In this document: positions 24,541 to 37,072 of the stretch, in pieces | How the letters are laid out: each line of letters starts with the position of its first letter | Numbering within the stretch: the first letter of the stretch is position 1 | Assembly: GCA_022316685.1 (NCBI GenBank) | Contig: JAKJHU010000067.1 | Location: forward strand, 2,232,001 to 2,296,000 | DNA: 64,000 nt | Direction: 5' to 3' | Source: Progne subis subis | Taxonomy: Eukaryota > Chordata > Aves > Passeriformes > Hirundinidae | Notes under the pieces: generated by a model | Told to the model about the DNA's origin: nothing | The model's database searches: none | What the model saw: the letters and a program-made list of their open reading frames with translations, nothing else | Translations under genes and position numbers: made by a program

Positions 24541-26487
24541 CAAACCAGAAATTCTTAGTAGATAGTTTGTGGTACAGGTTCCTAAGCCAGAGCTATAATA
24601 ACTGCCATTACTTCAGAGGCTTTTCTTCCACTAAGATCATCTTCTGAACTTAAAATTTTGCAATGGATCTTCCTGTTTTAGAGATAAAGCAGCAGAGGAA
24701 AGGTCCAGCCTGTAACACCAATGCAGTTTGAAAGTGGATATGTTTGTTATGATTGCCTCTCTTAGGTATCTTCTTTGCTGCCAAACTGACACAACTTTGT
24801 CCACGTATTTGCGTGATTTGCTGATTGCTACAGTTGTTTAACTTCAAAAATTATCATTGTAGATAATTGGATAGAGTTGTCCAAATGCCTCTTGTGAATT
24901 TATAATCTCCAGAGCATTAGTAATTGTATATCCTTGAGCAGGACCCTCAGGCATACATTTGAAAAGATTTTTCTTTAACTACACTAGGAATTTGAAAATT
25001 CTCAGTACACTAAACTCTCAGTTTTATGTGTGGAAAGGGATTGAAGACAGAGCTGGAACTCAGTCTTCAGAGGTAAGCATTTAAATGTGTTTTTGGGGTT
25101 TTTTTAATCTAGTTGCTATATTTTTAAATGTTTTAATGATGTTTTTCAGGTGACTGCTTCCTGAGCGACATGCTGACACAGTGACGGCAAGTGCATGTGA
25201 TGATATCAGTCCTGAGAGGATGGGATTGAATGGTAGGAGATGAATAGATCAAAATTATGGGGTGGGAGGAATGTTCTGTCTGATCAGGACACCCTTGCCA
25301 AAGTAAAATGTTCCAGCTCCTCTATTTCTGTGTTTCCTGGGGGGGTTTTTTTGGTGTTTTTTTGGGGGGGTTGTTGTTGTTGTTGTTTGGTTTTTGTTTG
25401 GTTTTTTTTTTTTCTGATTCAGATACAAACTTCCTGACAGGCTGTCTGGTGCAAAAAATCAGAAAGCAGAAAATATCCCTCAGCTGGTCTTCATGGGCTG
25501 GATATGTAGGAAAATGAAAGGCATTGATCAGCTGTAGGAGTCTTGCACTTCACTCAGGAAGGCCTGATTAGTGTGTTTGAGTACAGGGATATTACAGCTT
25601 ACTTTTCCAGCAGATGTGTGTTTAGCTAGTTTGTACACCACATTGAAAATATAGAGAAAAATTGATAGCTGGTGTAATTCATAATAAGTACTGCAGATGA
25701 CTGGTTTCTACCTGCTGAGTGCAAATCCCACAGGATGTTTTCATAAGCACTGAGTTTAGAATATTTCAAAGATGAATAAATTTTAGAATTTTAAATGCTC
25801 AATATTTAAATTCATTATTCTGACCATTTCTCAGCTTTCTAGGTAGAAAGTGCTGCATCTAAACTTTTCTTAAGTTAAAAAAAAAAAAAAAAAAATCCGA
25901 AATTACATATTTAAAGTGTCTGAAAAGAGGAGGAAATCTTATTTTAGCAGAAGCTAGCACACTCCATAAAAGATATCAATACTAAGGACTCCTGTCAACA
26001 ATTGGGTTCAACAATTCTACAGACTGCCTGGAGAAGAATATGGGATTAACATTCACAGCCCCAGACATCTGATCTGATATAATTCTTAAGTCCCATTGTC
26101 CTGAACCAGTGGTCTTTAAAATGTCAAAAGATTGTGCTTATTGTTTCTGTTATTACAGTGAAGTAAAAGAAAATGCACCTAAAAATGTGTAGTCTTTCTA
26201 GACAACAAAACATATTATGTCCTGCAAAAGATATTAGTTGAGGAACATTAAACTTGCAATACTTGAAGATCTCCAAGTCAAGCATCCTATCTAAAATATC
26301 ATAATATCATGCATACTTAATCGCTGAGTGTTGCTACACTTGACTTTCTAAAGACACAGCTCAAATTCTGCTCCTCTAGTCATCTGAATGCAATCCCCGT
26401 GCTGTATTCTCATACAGGCCCAGCCAAATAAGAGCCATAATAAACTATGAGTTTTCTGGCATGAGAGAGTTTTCAAATGCAAAGAAA
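24541..26487. other. AT-rich intergenic DNA with a G/T-rich block
   Basis: No gene was recognised. A G/T-rich low-complexity stretch lies at about 25337-25413 and an A-run at about 25877-25896. Confidence 0.5.
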
Positions 26488-27059
26488 ATAATTGTCCTAG
26501 GTTACAACATAGGATGTGCCCAAAATATGTATTCTATCACCATCTACATGAGCTGTTGAAACTAGGTTGGGCAGTGTTTCCCTTGCCCCCTCCCTCCAGA
26601 CTATCTTCTGTTAATGGCCCATCAATGCCCTGCTGCATGACTCATAGATAACTCCCTCCAGGAGCTATCTCTGGTTAATGGGCAATCAAGGACCCATTGC
26701 AAGGCTGATAAAATGATATCAGCCCATTGTGAGATGCTCCGCCCAGGGGGAGGAGCCAAGCATTCCCACCTGGATATAATCTGGGATTTGGGACAGCACA
26801 AGCAGCCTTACCCACTGGATTCCCAGAGGACGAGAGCTACCAGGCCTTTCTGCAAGAACACTGCTTCAACAAGACCACTACATCTGGATTGCTACTACCA
26901 CGGTTTCAGGTTGTATTCTGACTCTATCAGTGATCTTTTGTACTATTGTATGTGTTTAATTTTTTTTTTTTTTTTTTTTTTTTTTTTCCCCTCTCCTAAT
27001 AAATTGTTTTCTGACTTGGAGTCTCTCGCTGATTTTTGCCTTCAAGCCAGCACAATAAT
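26488..27059 (+). mobile_element. Solo LTR, family A copy A1 (ERVL-like), with 5-bp TSD
   Basis: The body is 26493-27054 (562 bp), from TGTCCTAGGTTAC to CAAGCCAGCACA. The perfect 5-bp TSD ATAAT (26488-26492 and 27055-27059) is the class III/ERVL habit. A TATA-like TATAAT is at 26775-26780, a T-rich block at about 26960-26987 and AATAAA at 26998-27003. It aligns with copy A2 (59.1-59.8 kb, minus) from the 5' end through 'cccattgtgagatgctcc', 'ggattcccagagga' and 'caggttgtattctga'. The two then diverge after the T-rich block. The 143-residue ORF over it is not a gene. Confidence 0.88.
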
Positions 27060-30000
27060 AAAAAAAACTATTAGAGGAAACAATGGAGTAATTGATCTGT
27101 TTCAATACATGCACCTGGAAAAGATACATCTCATCTCTGACTAGATCTAGAGCTGTATATTTAGCAGTAGATCTAGATATACAGTTTTTGCAGGCAAGGA
27201 TTTTTTTATATTGGTAGAAGTTCTGAGAATGTATTTATCAGTACATTTATTTTAGGTTTTCATAGATGCTATTGAAATTTATGTTGAAATCAAGACTTCT
27301 AACCCAATGCGGTGATCACTTCATGTTTTGTATTTTAGGATTAGTTGTTTTAGCCTGCTTTAGTTAATACACTTATTTATGAGTGGAAGAGAGGTAAACT
27401 TGAAGTCATACAGTCACAGATACTTTGTCTGGAGGACACAATCCAGTTTTACCTCCTGACTAAGCCAGGATTACTATTAAAACTGGATTAAATTTGCTTG
27501 CAAATTTTCTTCAGGTGTCTGAAAAACACTTTAAAAAAATTACTTTTATCTTTTCAGACACTGGCCCATACTGGCTGATCTACTGTTTCCTGCATTTTCT
27601 TTCTTTCTGTTTCTGAAGAGAAACATATCTCATAATCTTTTGCAGATGTCAGCCTTGTTTTTTTGCTGATTTCCAGCAGAATATCATGGTGGATCTGGGA
27701 ATTGTAAATTTAGATTTGTTTGAAGCTCATATACTTTACAAGTGGTCTGTAAATAGAGACTCTGGGTTTATTGATTATTCTGAGAAATTACTTATATGCT
27801 TTCCCTCTATTGAAGTTTCTGTAAAATAAGAAAAGATCTTGTAGGGATAATCATTACCACCAAACCAAGTAGTCAGGCTATTATAAGGTGAATTGCTACT
27901 CCTTCATCTGTGACAGTCTCTTATGAAGCAGCTATCTAGAAGTACATTGAGAATGTTCTAAGCATCAGGGATTCAAAATCTTTGCCATTGTTATGGCAAT
28001 GCTAGGCTTTTAGAACTTAGGATTACATGCATCTTACTAACTAAATTGGATAAGGGCTCATTCTCTAATATAGGCAGCATAGAAATGCTTTTTCCTACAA
28101 AGTTATACTTTCTTACCTCTCAGAATATAATGATTGTACTCAAATGGAATTGCTGTCAGCAAAGCAGCTTTTTTTGTGTGTGTGTGAGGATGTAAGTTGA
28201 ACTTAGGACAATGTGGAAGCAAGAACTGCACAAAGATTTTAGTGTTATGGAGAAGCATATGCCAGTGCTGAATTCTGTAGTCTTGTCCTGTTTAATTTGC
28301 TATTGCAAATGTAAACAGCAGGGTTTATACAGAAATTAGAACTGTTATTTCTCAAGCAAGATAATTATAGATATTTAAAGATGCTACTATATGAGTATAT
28401 AGATTTTTTTATGCTCAAGGAGTAGTAACTTTTTTTTCAGATTGTATATTTGAACATTGTCCTCCAATTCCATCTATTGCTTTTAAATATTGCTTTTTTT
28501 ACACTCTAAATGCATCTACATTTTCTCAAAATTTTTCAGCAAAATTTTTCAGGGTGCTGTGAACTTCAGGAGACCTTGACAATAATCCTTTTTGGATGCA
28601 GGGTTCATTGCCTTGCTCAAGGCTCTTGTGTGGCTGTCAGAGATCACATCGTTTTCTACTAATCTCTTAGGGATGCTCAAAGGATTAATTAGTTAATGTG
28701 TTTTGAAGTACTTTGAAGATGAAAAGTGCCAAGCATTATGAGGAAGAAGGTTGGGGAGGGGCACCAGAGTTTGACAGGTAGCTGAAACACAGCTTCAAGA
28801 TCTCTGATTTGTTATTAAGAGCCTTAATTCTCTCTGAATTATCTGTGATCTGGGCTTCAGAACAGTAAGAAAATCTTTAAAACATCACCCTACTTCTTCT
28901 GAACCAGATGAAGGTTACACGTTTCCCTTCTGTTCTTTCCCTTTAATTAATTGTGATAAATACAACAGAACTTGTTCAAAGAGATTCAACTGCTTAAATG
29001 TTACCTTGTAGTAAATATAAAGCACTGTATGCTTGCATGACTTTCCAACAGCTTGCAAAAAGGAGAAAAGAATTGGCAATGTGCCCCAGAAGGAATGCAA
29101 AAAGCTTTGAAAGCACCACCATTGCAGCTGGAACACTTCAGTGGTGTTTCACTTTATGCTTGAAGTTTGTTGGATCAAAAGGACTTAAATATTATTGTCG
29201 TTTCACAGACTTCTACACTTTTAGTGATGGGGCCATGGCATCAAAGGGGTTAAGGTTTGCAGTTTAGCAGGTGGAATGTGGGTAATGATGTTTAAGAATA
29301 CAAGAAGAAGGAAGTTTAAAACAGCTCTTTTTGTTCAAATGTTGAAGCTGTGGACATATGCTTTTGTCTTGTACATGACTTCTCTTTATCAAGGCAGAGG
29401 TGCCTTTATCCCAGATTTGTGAATCTAACTGTCATCAACAAAGGACTTTCAGAAAAAAAATTGCTTCTCAGACGTAACCTCTAGGCTTAGTGTTTTGCAT
29501 GAGCTAAACAAGAGGAAGCATAAACAGTTTTCCACTTCTACTTACAATGTAATGAAATGCATTTCCACTTGTATTGAGAGTAAATTGTGTTCAGTCTTTT
29601 GGAGACTCTTAACAGGTAAAAAATATATCACAAAAACATGTATCACAAAAATGCATACACAAGAAAGCCCTCATATAAGAGAAGTTCAACATACCTTCCC
29701 TTACAAACCACTAGTTTATAAATATTATAATGGTAAAAAGAGAGATTGAATCTTTTTTCTTAAAAACAAAGACAAAACAAACAAACAAACAAAAAAAAAA
29801 AGTGAGAAATATTTCTCTTGGTAAATAAGTCAGTTATGCAAAGTGGTATTATGAATTTATTTTTAGAAGGCCATAACTAAACTTCAAAATAAGTATTCTT
29901 CATCTTCTGCCTTTATTTATGTCCTTTCATATGATTTCATGACTTCTAAAATCAAAAGAGTAACCAAATCAAAATGAAATTGCAGGAAATGTTAATATTC

Positions 30001-31213
30001 CAACATGACATAGAAATGTACATTTATATAATTTGGAGATTTTGGTGATAGTTTTAATATATAAAAGCAGGTAAATAAATAAAAATCCCTATGATGTCAG
30101 TATTTCTAAAAATGCTTTGAATTATCTTCTCCAGTTTGATCATAAGAGACAAGAAAATTATCTCTTCACAGCCTGACTAGGTGATAAATGCATTTTAATG
30201 GCATTACTTATAACACCGCTAGTAAAATCACATTGATTAAATATCTTTGTTTTTCAACTAGTGAGCTGGTCTTGATGAAAAAAGAAGACTGCCTCAAAAA
30301 TGTTTACAAATACTTCTTATCACATATGGTGACCACATCTTTAATTTTAGAGTGACTTTAGACTCTTGGTAAGCAAACCTATTAAACTCAAAAGATGATT
30401 ATAATAATAACAACCAAATCAGCAGTACCTATAGTATTGCATATCTTCTTAGGTATTTATTTGTTTGGAAGACTAGGACATGTTTTGGTTCTGTTAAAGT
30501 AATTAGTGTTTTGAATAATATCAGCAATTACTGTCCACAGAAACTTTTTTTTTGCATTTCATCTTTGCGAAGTTGATCACATTTTATTTCATCATGTAGA
30601 TTTCTGTTAATCCAATAGATTTCTTTGTTCTAGGACTTAAATGCAAAGAAAGTCATACAAAAATAATAGTTACAGTATTAAGTTTCAGGGAGTAGAATAT
30701 TTTAGGATTGGATGTAAGTACAAATTTGAAATTCATAGTTTTAAAAGTCAGGAGGTGTATATTAATGCTAGAATGGAAATATGAGGTCAAGAAAATACTT
30801 GTTTAGCCTGATAATTTTCTCCAGCAAAAATCAGTAGCACAGGGTATGAGAACAGGCAAAGGCATAGGGATAGCTTCCACCAGTATGTAGTTTAGGCATT
30901 TTTTGCACAATAGATATTTTATTTTATTTTTTCCCCTGATGGCTTTGCTTTGTTCCTTTTTGAGCGTCCAGTAGTTTTGTTTTCAACAGTATGTTTTTGA
31001 CAAGGTGTAGTGTGAAGCAATACATACTTCTGGTAGTGTTCCAATCTCTCAGCTGCTATGAATCTACACAGCTCATGCTTTCTGAACATGTACTTTCTAA
31101 ACAGTACTTACCTGCAGCATCACAGTTTTTAAAAGCTGCCTGATCTGAGCAGAATGATTCAAATTATATACAGTAAGTTTTAGATACTGATATGATGTTG
31201 CATGAGGCCAGCC
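27060..31213. other. AT-rich intergenic DNA, about 4 kb
   Basis: No supported gene. The 28,998-29,267 ORF (89 residues) has slightly more even composition but no recognised domain. There is an AAAC-type low-complexity patch at about 29765-29800. Confidence 0.5.
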
Positions 31214-31825
31214 TGTTATGAGCCCCACAAAGATGTAAAAAGTCCTGAGGGTGTCCAGCAAACTCCCAGAAACGGCTTATGAATAATTAGCGAGACAGCT
31301 GATCAGGCAGGTTTTGAAAAGCAAAAAGGTTTTAATTAAAGCAGAAAATAACAAACTATACAAACCAAAAGAATAAAAGCTGTGCACAGTGCAGGGAAGC
31401 CCCTTGCATCTGCTAAGACACACCAAAAAGCCCCAAGGGGCTTTTTGCTCGTTCTTAAGTATGCAACAATCTAAGAAAGGTTTTCTGGCAAGCTGTGCAA
31501 TAGAAACTGCTACAGGTTCTGAGGGACATTTAAAAGATCCAACAGGTGCCCCTGTGCTGGCACTGGGCCAATTACAGTGAAAGAAGTGCAGAAGGTTCTG
31601 GTGTTTCTCCCTTAAAAGTTCAGAAGCAAAGTGAAACTCTTACTTATATGGAAACATTTGCTTGGGTGTGGGGATGCAATGCAACAAGATACCACATACC
31701 TATCTCATTTAAAAACAGACTACGCAGACCCATGTCCCCTACAAAGTACCAGATCATGACCTGAAGCACTGGTCCATATCACTTTACTGTTAGCCTGATC
31801 CCACACTTATCTGGGGCTCATATCA
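31214..31825 (-). mobile_element. LTR-like element E with 14-bp inverted ends
   Basis: The left end TGTTATGAGCCCCA and right end TGGGGCTCATATCA are inverted repeats matching at 13 of 14 positions, with TG...CA termini, as in gamma-type LTRs. The length is 612 bp. The minus strand gives the better reading: a TATA-like 'catataagtaag' then a compact hairpin region and an ATTAAA signal near 31332. There is no convincing TSD (AGCC on the left; GCTC, or AGCT if shifted one base, on the right), so the LTR call is tentative. A non-autonomous DNA transposon is the main alternative, but the TG/CA ends and poly(A)-like signal favour an LTR. Confidence 0.5.
31424..31447. repeat. Perfect 11-bp hairpin inside element E
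   Basis: Arms CAAAAAGCCCC (31424-31434) and GGGGCTTTTTG (31437-31447) are separated by only two bases. Read on the minus strand it follows a 'catacttaag' TATA-like box closely and precedes the poly(A)-like signal, so it could be the 5' end of the R region. Confidence 0.8.
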
Positions 31826-33534
31826 GCTCACACTATCTATTTCATATAAATTGTCTGGAGGATCATGGATACAAAGTTTGGCCTAAGGGTTTAAGAATGT
31901 CCATGGCTGTATGTGGCCATCTGAGGTCAGCCTTAATGCATTTATAGGCAAAATCCTCAGACATACCAATTTAAAACAAATCAAACCACAAAACAGAACT
32001 GAATCAATGTAAGGGCAAGTGTATTAACCTATGTCTTTGTCATCAAGAATCAACAAGATGCCTGCAAGGTTTTTGTTTTGTTTTGTGGGGGTTTTTTGTT
32101 TGTTTGTTTTTTGGTTTTTTTAATTATTAAGTAAAAACAACTATATAAATATATTTTCTTAGTCTATGTGATCAGTACTAATAATAACAGTAAGGTAAGC
32201 CTTACAAGTGAGCAATATGGCCTGTTCTTGTCAAACTTCTTATCTTGATGTCATGATAATAGTCCATGTCATTTGAAATGAGGAGTGATAATATTTGAAC
32301 AAATACTATAGGTATAGCTTAGCTGAAACATTGTGTGTACTAAAGCTGCTGAAGTCCCAAGTCCTACATTAGTTGATTTCTTTAATGTGTGCTAAAATAC
32401 TAGCCAATATTTTATTTCATTGCCTTCATAAATCTAATACAATGCTATTCCTCCATCTAAATCAAAATCATTTTATCTCAGATCAAAATCTTTCTATTTA
32501 ATTAAGAACTTGTTAACACATTTTAAGTCTTTCACCTTAGTATTGCTGCAGCTTCTGAAAAGATATTTGATGGAGTAGATTGAACATTGATGAGTTTATT
32601 GCCTTTTTTTTTTTTTCAGACTGACTTTGGGAAAACATTTTGCTTCTGAGTTAACAGCATTATTCCAACCCTAAGGCATCTGTGATAATTAATAACTGTG
32701 TCAGATCAGTTCATTCTAAACAGATGTGCTATGCAGGGTTTTTACTTATCTCCTCTATTTTTTACCTTGGTAAGTGACCTTTATTAAATTATGTTTTAAA
32801 CAAGGAATTCATGACTCAGATTTCATAAGGAAAGATGAGAATGCTATTATCTCAGCTCATACAAGAAGCTGTGTTATTCTATACTATTCTGAATGTACGT
32901 GACTCGCAGGCTTTTTGTTTTGTATTTTAATGAAGGTTTTGGTGGAACAAACATTAAGACCAAATTAGGATAAAATATTCCACTTTCATTCAATTCTATT
33001 TCTCCTGTCTTTTTGTTTTGGTATTTTGGTTTTTTTGGGGTTTGTTGTTGTTGTTTTGTTTGTGGTTTTTTTATTATTATTATTTTGAGTTAAGGTATGC
33101 AAATTGGTTTTATCTTCTCAGTGACTATATATTCATTTCCTTCAACATTTAAAGGATAAAGATTTTTTTTTTCAGTTTTTTCTTTGTCCTTCCTATTAAT
33201 TGTCTAAACTAGAAAGTATTTCTTTAAGAAATATATTTTAGAGAAGTTATGGATGAGTGGTTTTATACCATTTTGTTCTACTATCTGAAAAGTAGTAGGA
33301 AAAAAGGATCTACTTGTCAAGGATCTACTTGTCATTCATATATGTTTCATGGGCTTTTTTATTATATGGTTTCAAGTTTAAATAAAGGAGAAAATCATGA
33401 ATTGGCCACAAAATTTACAGAAAAACTGTAAGAAAATGGTAAACAAACCCATCTAACTCACCAAGAGCATCAAGTCATCAGGTCATGATTACATTTAAAA
33501 AGACTTTCTCCTGCTTGGAATCCTCTGTTTGAGT
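31826..33534. other. AT-rich intergenic DNA
   Basis: G/T-rich low-complexity runs lie at about 32069-32122 and 33017-33085. A 15-bp tandem duplication is at 33306-33334. No gene was recognised. Confidence 0.5.
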
Positions 33535-33835
33535 CACAGTTCCTGATAAGAGTCTGCTCCAGCGAAGACTTTCCATGAGCTCACATTTTTTGTCCAGGGC
33601 ACATTGTGGGATATTACATGGGCTGCAGGTGGATATCTGCTGCCCCGTGGACTTCCACAGACAGAAGAACAACGTACTTCACCACAGGCTGCAGGGAAAT
33701 CTCTGCTCTCACACCTGGAGCACCTCCCCCACATTGATCCTCTCTGACATTGGTGTCTGCAGAACTGTTCCTATTCTCATACATTTTCCTTACTCCTCAC
33801 TGTTTGTGCAGTGTTATTCCCACTCTTAAGTACAC
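33535..33835 (-). mobile_element. LTR fragment, family F copy F3
   Basis: 'gtctgctccagcg', 'gggctgcaggtggatatctgct', 'ctgcagggaaatctctgctc' and 'cctggagcacctcc' match the internal blocks of the avian ERVL-type LTR seen at F1 ('ggctgcaggggcacag', 'cctgcagaggaatctcatctct', 'cctggagcacatcc'). Both ends are missing or unrecognisable, so it is an old internal fragment. The overlapping ORFs on both strands are not genes. Confidence 0.7.
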
Positions 33836-35523
33836 TTTCTTGAGGTGTCATCCTTTGGAGTCCAGGACACAGAAGTGCTCACAGTGCATCAGCTGAAGAC
33901 AGCTGGAAGCAGCATGGCTGGGGCAACCCAAGTCTTAATTTCATCCTTCTGTGTGTATATACATTTGTATGCACATTTTTACTGTAACGATAATTAAAAT
34001 CATGAATATTAGGAGAGTACAAGAAATTTTTTGAGATACCATGTACTAATACTTTTTATACAGAGTATCATCAGCTGCATGGAATTTCTAGGAATTCAAC
34101 ACTTAATTTTAAGTGTTCCTCATTTTGCTACTGCCACGAGACAGCTTGTACTGTTTACCAACTCCTGATTAATTTTACCTTTTTTTAAAGGGCTTTTTTT
34201 TTTTACATTTTAGCTTAACCTTATAAATAGACATGCCATTAATCACATGCATATGACTCAAAACCAACAAAAAGTAGGAAGGAAAATGTTTTGGGGAAAA
34301 GGTAGGACAGTGTCATTACTATAAAAGCCATGTGAAAAAAGATGGCTAGGGAGTAAGAAACAATATTCGTAACCATATTTTTTAACAATTTGATTTGATG
34401 TTTCAAATTTTTATTTATTTACTTTGGCTATCTTTATTTCTATTTGTTTACTTGGTTGTATTTTCTCCCCTTTTGAAGCAGGAGGGTTAGTTTCTCTGCT
34501 GAGTACATTTAGTGCATTAGTGCATACGAACATATCAGAGTCACGTAGTCAATTCCACAAACTTCTAAAGTTGCATAAATTATTAGAATAAACAATTCCA
34601 GTACATTTTAAGCATCAAAACTGCACCAGATCTCTTCTACAGATATGGAGAATCCTTTGCTGGAAGAAAAAAGTCCAGACTGTGAAGACTAAAAGAACAG
34701 CTACATAGGTATCACATATTAACATGAGGTGTTTTATTACTAAAGGGTGAAGCTATAAAACATTTTTACCCTCTGCATAGGCATCTATATTTGTTTTGTG
34801 TCTCTGAGAAATTGTTTCTTTAATTTTTCCTCCTCGCTGGACAGACCTTTGAGGGAAGAATAATAACAGTGTACTAAAATTTTCCTTTAAGCTTTGTTGG
34901 AAAGAAGATAAATATATTTAATCACATATGGCTGGAAAGCCAGTGTAGTTTGCTTAGGCAGGTTGAAGGAGAAGGCAACCCGTTTTATTTAGTTTGTGAA
35001 TATATAATTCCTTCATAATTTTTTTAAAGGTACAGACCCTCAGCTTTTGTAGCTGTGTTCACTTTTACCTGATATCTGTGCACTTCTGTGTTTCGGCTGT
35101 TTGCCTTCTCTATGATTGTTTATATTTTAATAGTTTAGGTATTTAGCGCATAGTTCTAAATGTCCTAAGGTTGTCTGCCTGCATAAAGGGCTTGTTATCT
35201 CTCTATCTTGACAGAAGCTGGACTTCCAAAATTAGTAGATCATTCTTTGTTCCTTTTCTCTCTGTAAAGTATGTGGTTACTATATTACTGATTTTTAACA
35301 GGTCAATCAATGTGACATTGAATCTATTTAGAAGATTAAGTGAAATGGATAACTTAGCAAGTTATCTATTTTCGGACATTTTTTTTCCCCCCTGCAGCCC
35401 CATGTCACAATTAGCTCATCTCTTTGGCTTGTAAAGCTCAAGGTTTGAGCAATGTGAAGATAAACAGTGATAGAAAGCTAATATGCAGTAATTTATCTTA
35501 TGATACTGGTTTGTAGTCTTTTC
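33836..35523. other. AT-rich intergenic DNA, no feature seen
   Basis: No gene was recognised. Confidence 0.55.
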
Positions 35524-35524
35524 A

Positions 35525-35566
<42 letters not shown>
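35524..35566 (+). repeat. AATAAA followed by A40
   Basis: AATAAA at 35524-35529 merges into an uninterrupted run of 40 A (35527-35566). This could be a simple A-tract or the tail of a retrocopy; I did not recognise a parent gene in the upstream 300 bp. Confidence 0.75.
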
Positions 35567-35573
<7 letters not shown>

Positions 35574-36261
35574 GAAAATTTTGTAATGAAAACTGTAATG
35601 AGATAGATCACAAATGGTTGAATGTAGCCCTGTGGGCCCTCCAGTGAAATAGGTAAAAAACCCCAAATAAATAAATACATTAAATAATATTAGCTTAACT
35701 AGAAAACAAACTGATTTTTGTGAACTTGCTGCAAGTTTCCAGAGGTTTAATTTCTTCATTTTTAACATTGTTACTCTAATTCTTTGGGGGAAAAAACCAA
35801 TCTCATTATTACTTCTTTTTGTAGTTATTAAACAAAGCAGAATAAAGAGATCAGCATATTAGAATGACTCTAAGAGGAAAAGTGGAATGGAGGGAAAAAT
35901 AAAATCTGATATACAATCTGGGGCTTTAGCATATCCTTAGAGTGTAAAAGTACATTAAAAAATTCATTCAAATTCTTTGGAGGTTTGCTTACCATTTCTA
36001 ACAAAAACTCTTTATTCTGGGTTTTAGCTGACTCCCTTCTAAGCATTTAAGATTAAAAAATCAATTATGAGTCCACTACTTTTTTTCTTGTTACGGTGGT
36101 AAGCCAAATATTTGAAAAACAGTGAAATATTTTTTTCTGTTGACTTGGAAATTAATTGAGACTGGTTGAACAAACATATAGGTTATCAGTTTGATTTAAT
36201 TGCCTGAAACCTAGAAAACTCTCATGCCATCTCCAATGAAAACTACTGACCAGAAATATAC
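35567..36261. other. AT-rich intergenic DNA, no feature seen
   Basis: No gene was recognised. Confidence 0.55.
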
Positions 36262-37072
36262 CTGGACTTCAGTAAGGCTTTTGACATGAACCCACACAAT
36301 ATTCTCGCTACTGAATCGGAGTCATGGATTTGAAGGATGGACTGCTAGATGCATAAGGAAGGGGTTGGATGGTCACACCCAGAGTTGTGGTCAATTGCTC
36401 AATGACCAAGTACAAAGCAGTAAAAAATGGTGTTCCTCAAGGGTCCATACAGCGTCAAATACTGTTTAGTATCTTCATCAATGGCAATACAAGATGGGAT
36501 TGAGTGCACCCTCAGCAAGTCTGCAGATGACACCAAGCTGAGTGGTGCAGTTACTAAACTAGAGGCATGTATGTCATCCAAGGGAATCTTGACAGTCTAG
36601 AGGAGTGGTCCTTGTGAACCTCATGTTCAGTAAGGTCAATTTTAAGGTCCTGCGGCTGGGTCTAGGTAATTCCAAGTACCAAAACAAACTGGGGGATTGA
36701 AAGCAGCCTTGGGGAGAAGAACTTGGGAATACAGATAGACAAAAATTGAACATTAACATGGAGCCCAGAAAGCCAACCCACATCCTGGACTGCATCAAAA
36801 GATGGGTAATTTTCCCCTTCTCTTACTCTCTTAGAGTGTTTTGGATTGTGCATAAAGAAAAAGATTTTTACAGTTAGGATAGGTGAGCTCCTAAATAATA
36901 TTTCCCAGAGAAGTTGTAAATGCCCCATCACTGGAAATCTTCAAAGTCATGTAGGGCAGAGCTTTGAGCAACTTAATCTAATGGACGATGTTCCTGCTCA
37001 AGGTAGAGGGGTTGACTAGGTGATATTTAAAGATCCTTTCCAACTCAAATTATTCTCTGATTCTATAAAATG
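36262..37072 (+). mobile_element. CR1 LINE, degenerate ORF2 reverse-transcriptase end plus 3' UTR
   Basis: In shifting frames the sequence spells CR1 reverse-transcriptase motifs: DFSKAFD (about 36264), NGVPQGS (about 36426), and the catalytic-loop equivalent ADDTKLSG at about 36523-36546, preceded by S instead of the usual F. An internal deletion after about 36810 joins this to the 3' UTR ('gagaagttgtaaatgccccatc', 'ggtagaggggttgactagg'), which ends 'ttattctctgattctata' at 37072. Multiple frameshifts and stops make it inactive. Confidence 0.9.

Noticed and set aside
24082..24558. 158-residue lysine-rich ORF
   Set aside because: Most of it is poly(A)-encoded lysine, with no recognised domain in the first 70 residues.
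26713..27144. 143-residue plus-strand ORF
   Set aside because: Sits in solo LTR A1, includes poly-phenylalanine from the T-run and crosses the LTR end into flanking DNA.
31424..31447. Hairpin as a bacterial-type terminator
   Set aside because: The surrounding DNA is avian and retroelement-derived, so intrinsic terminators do not apply.
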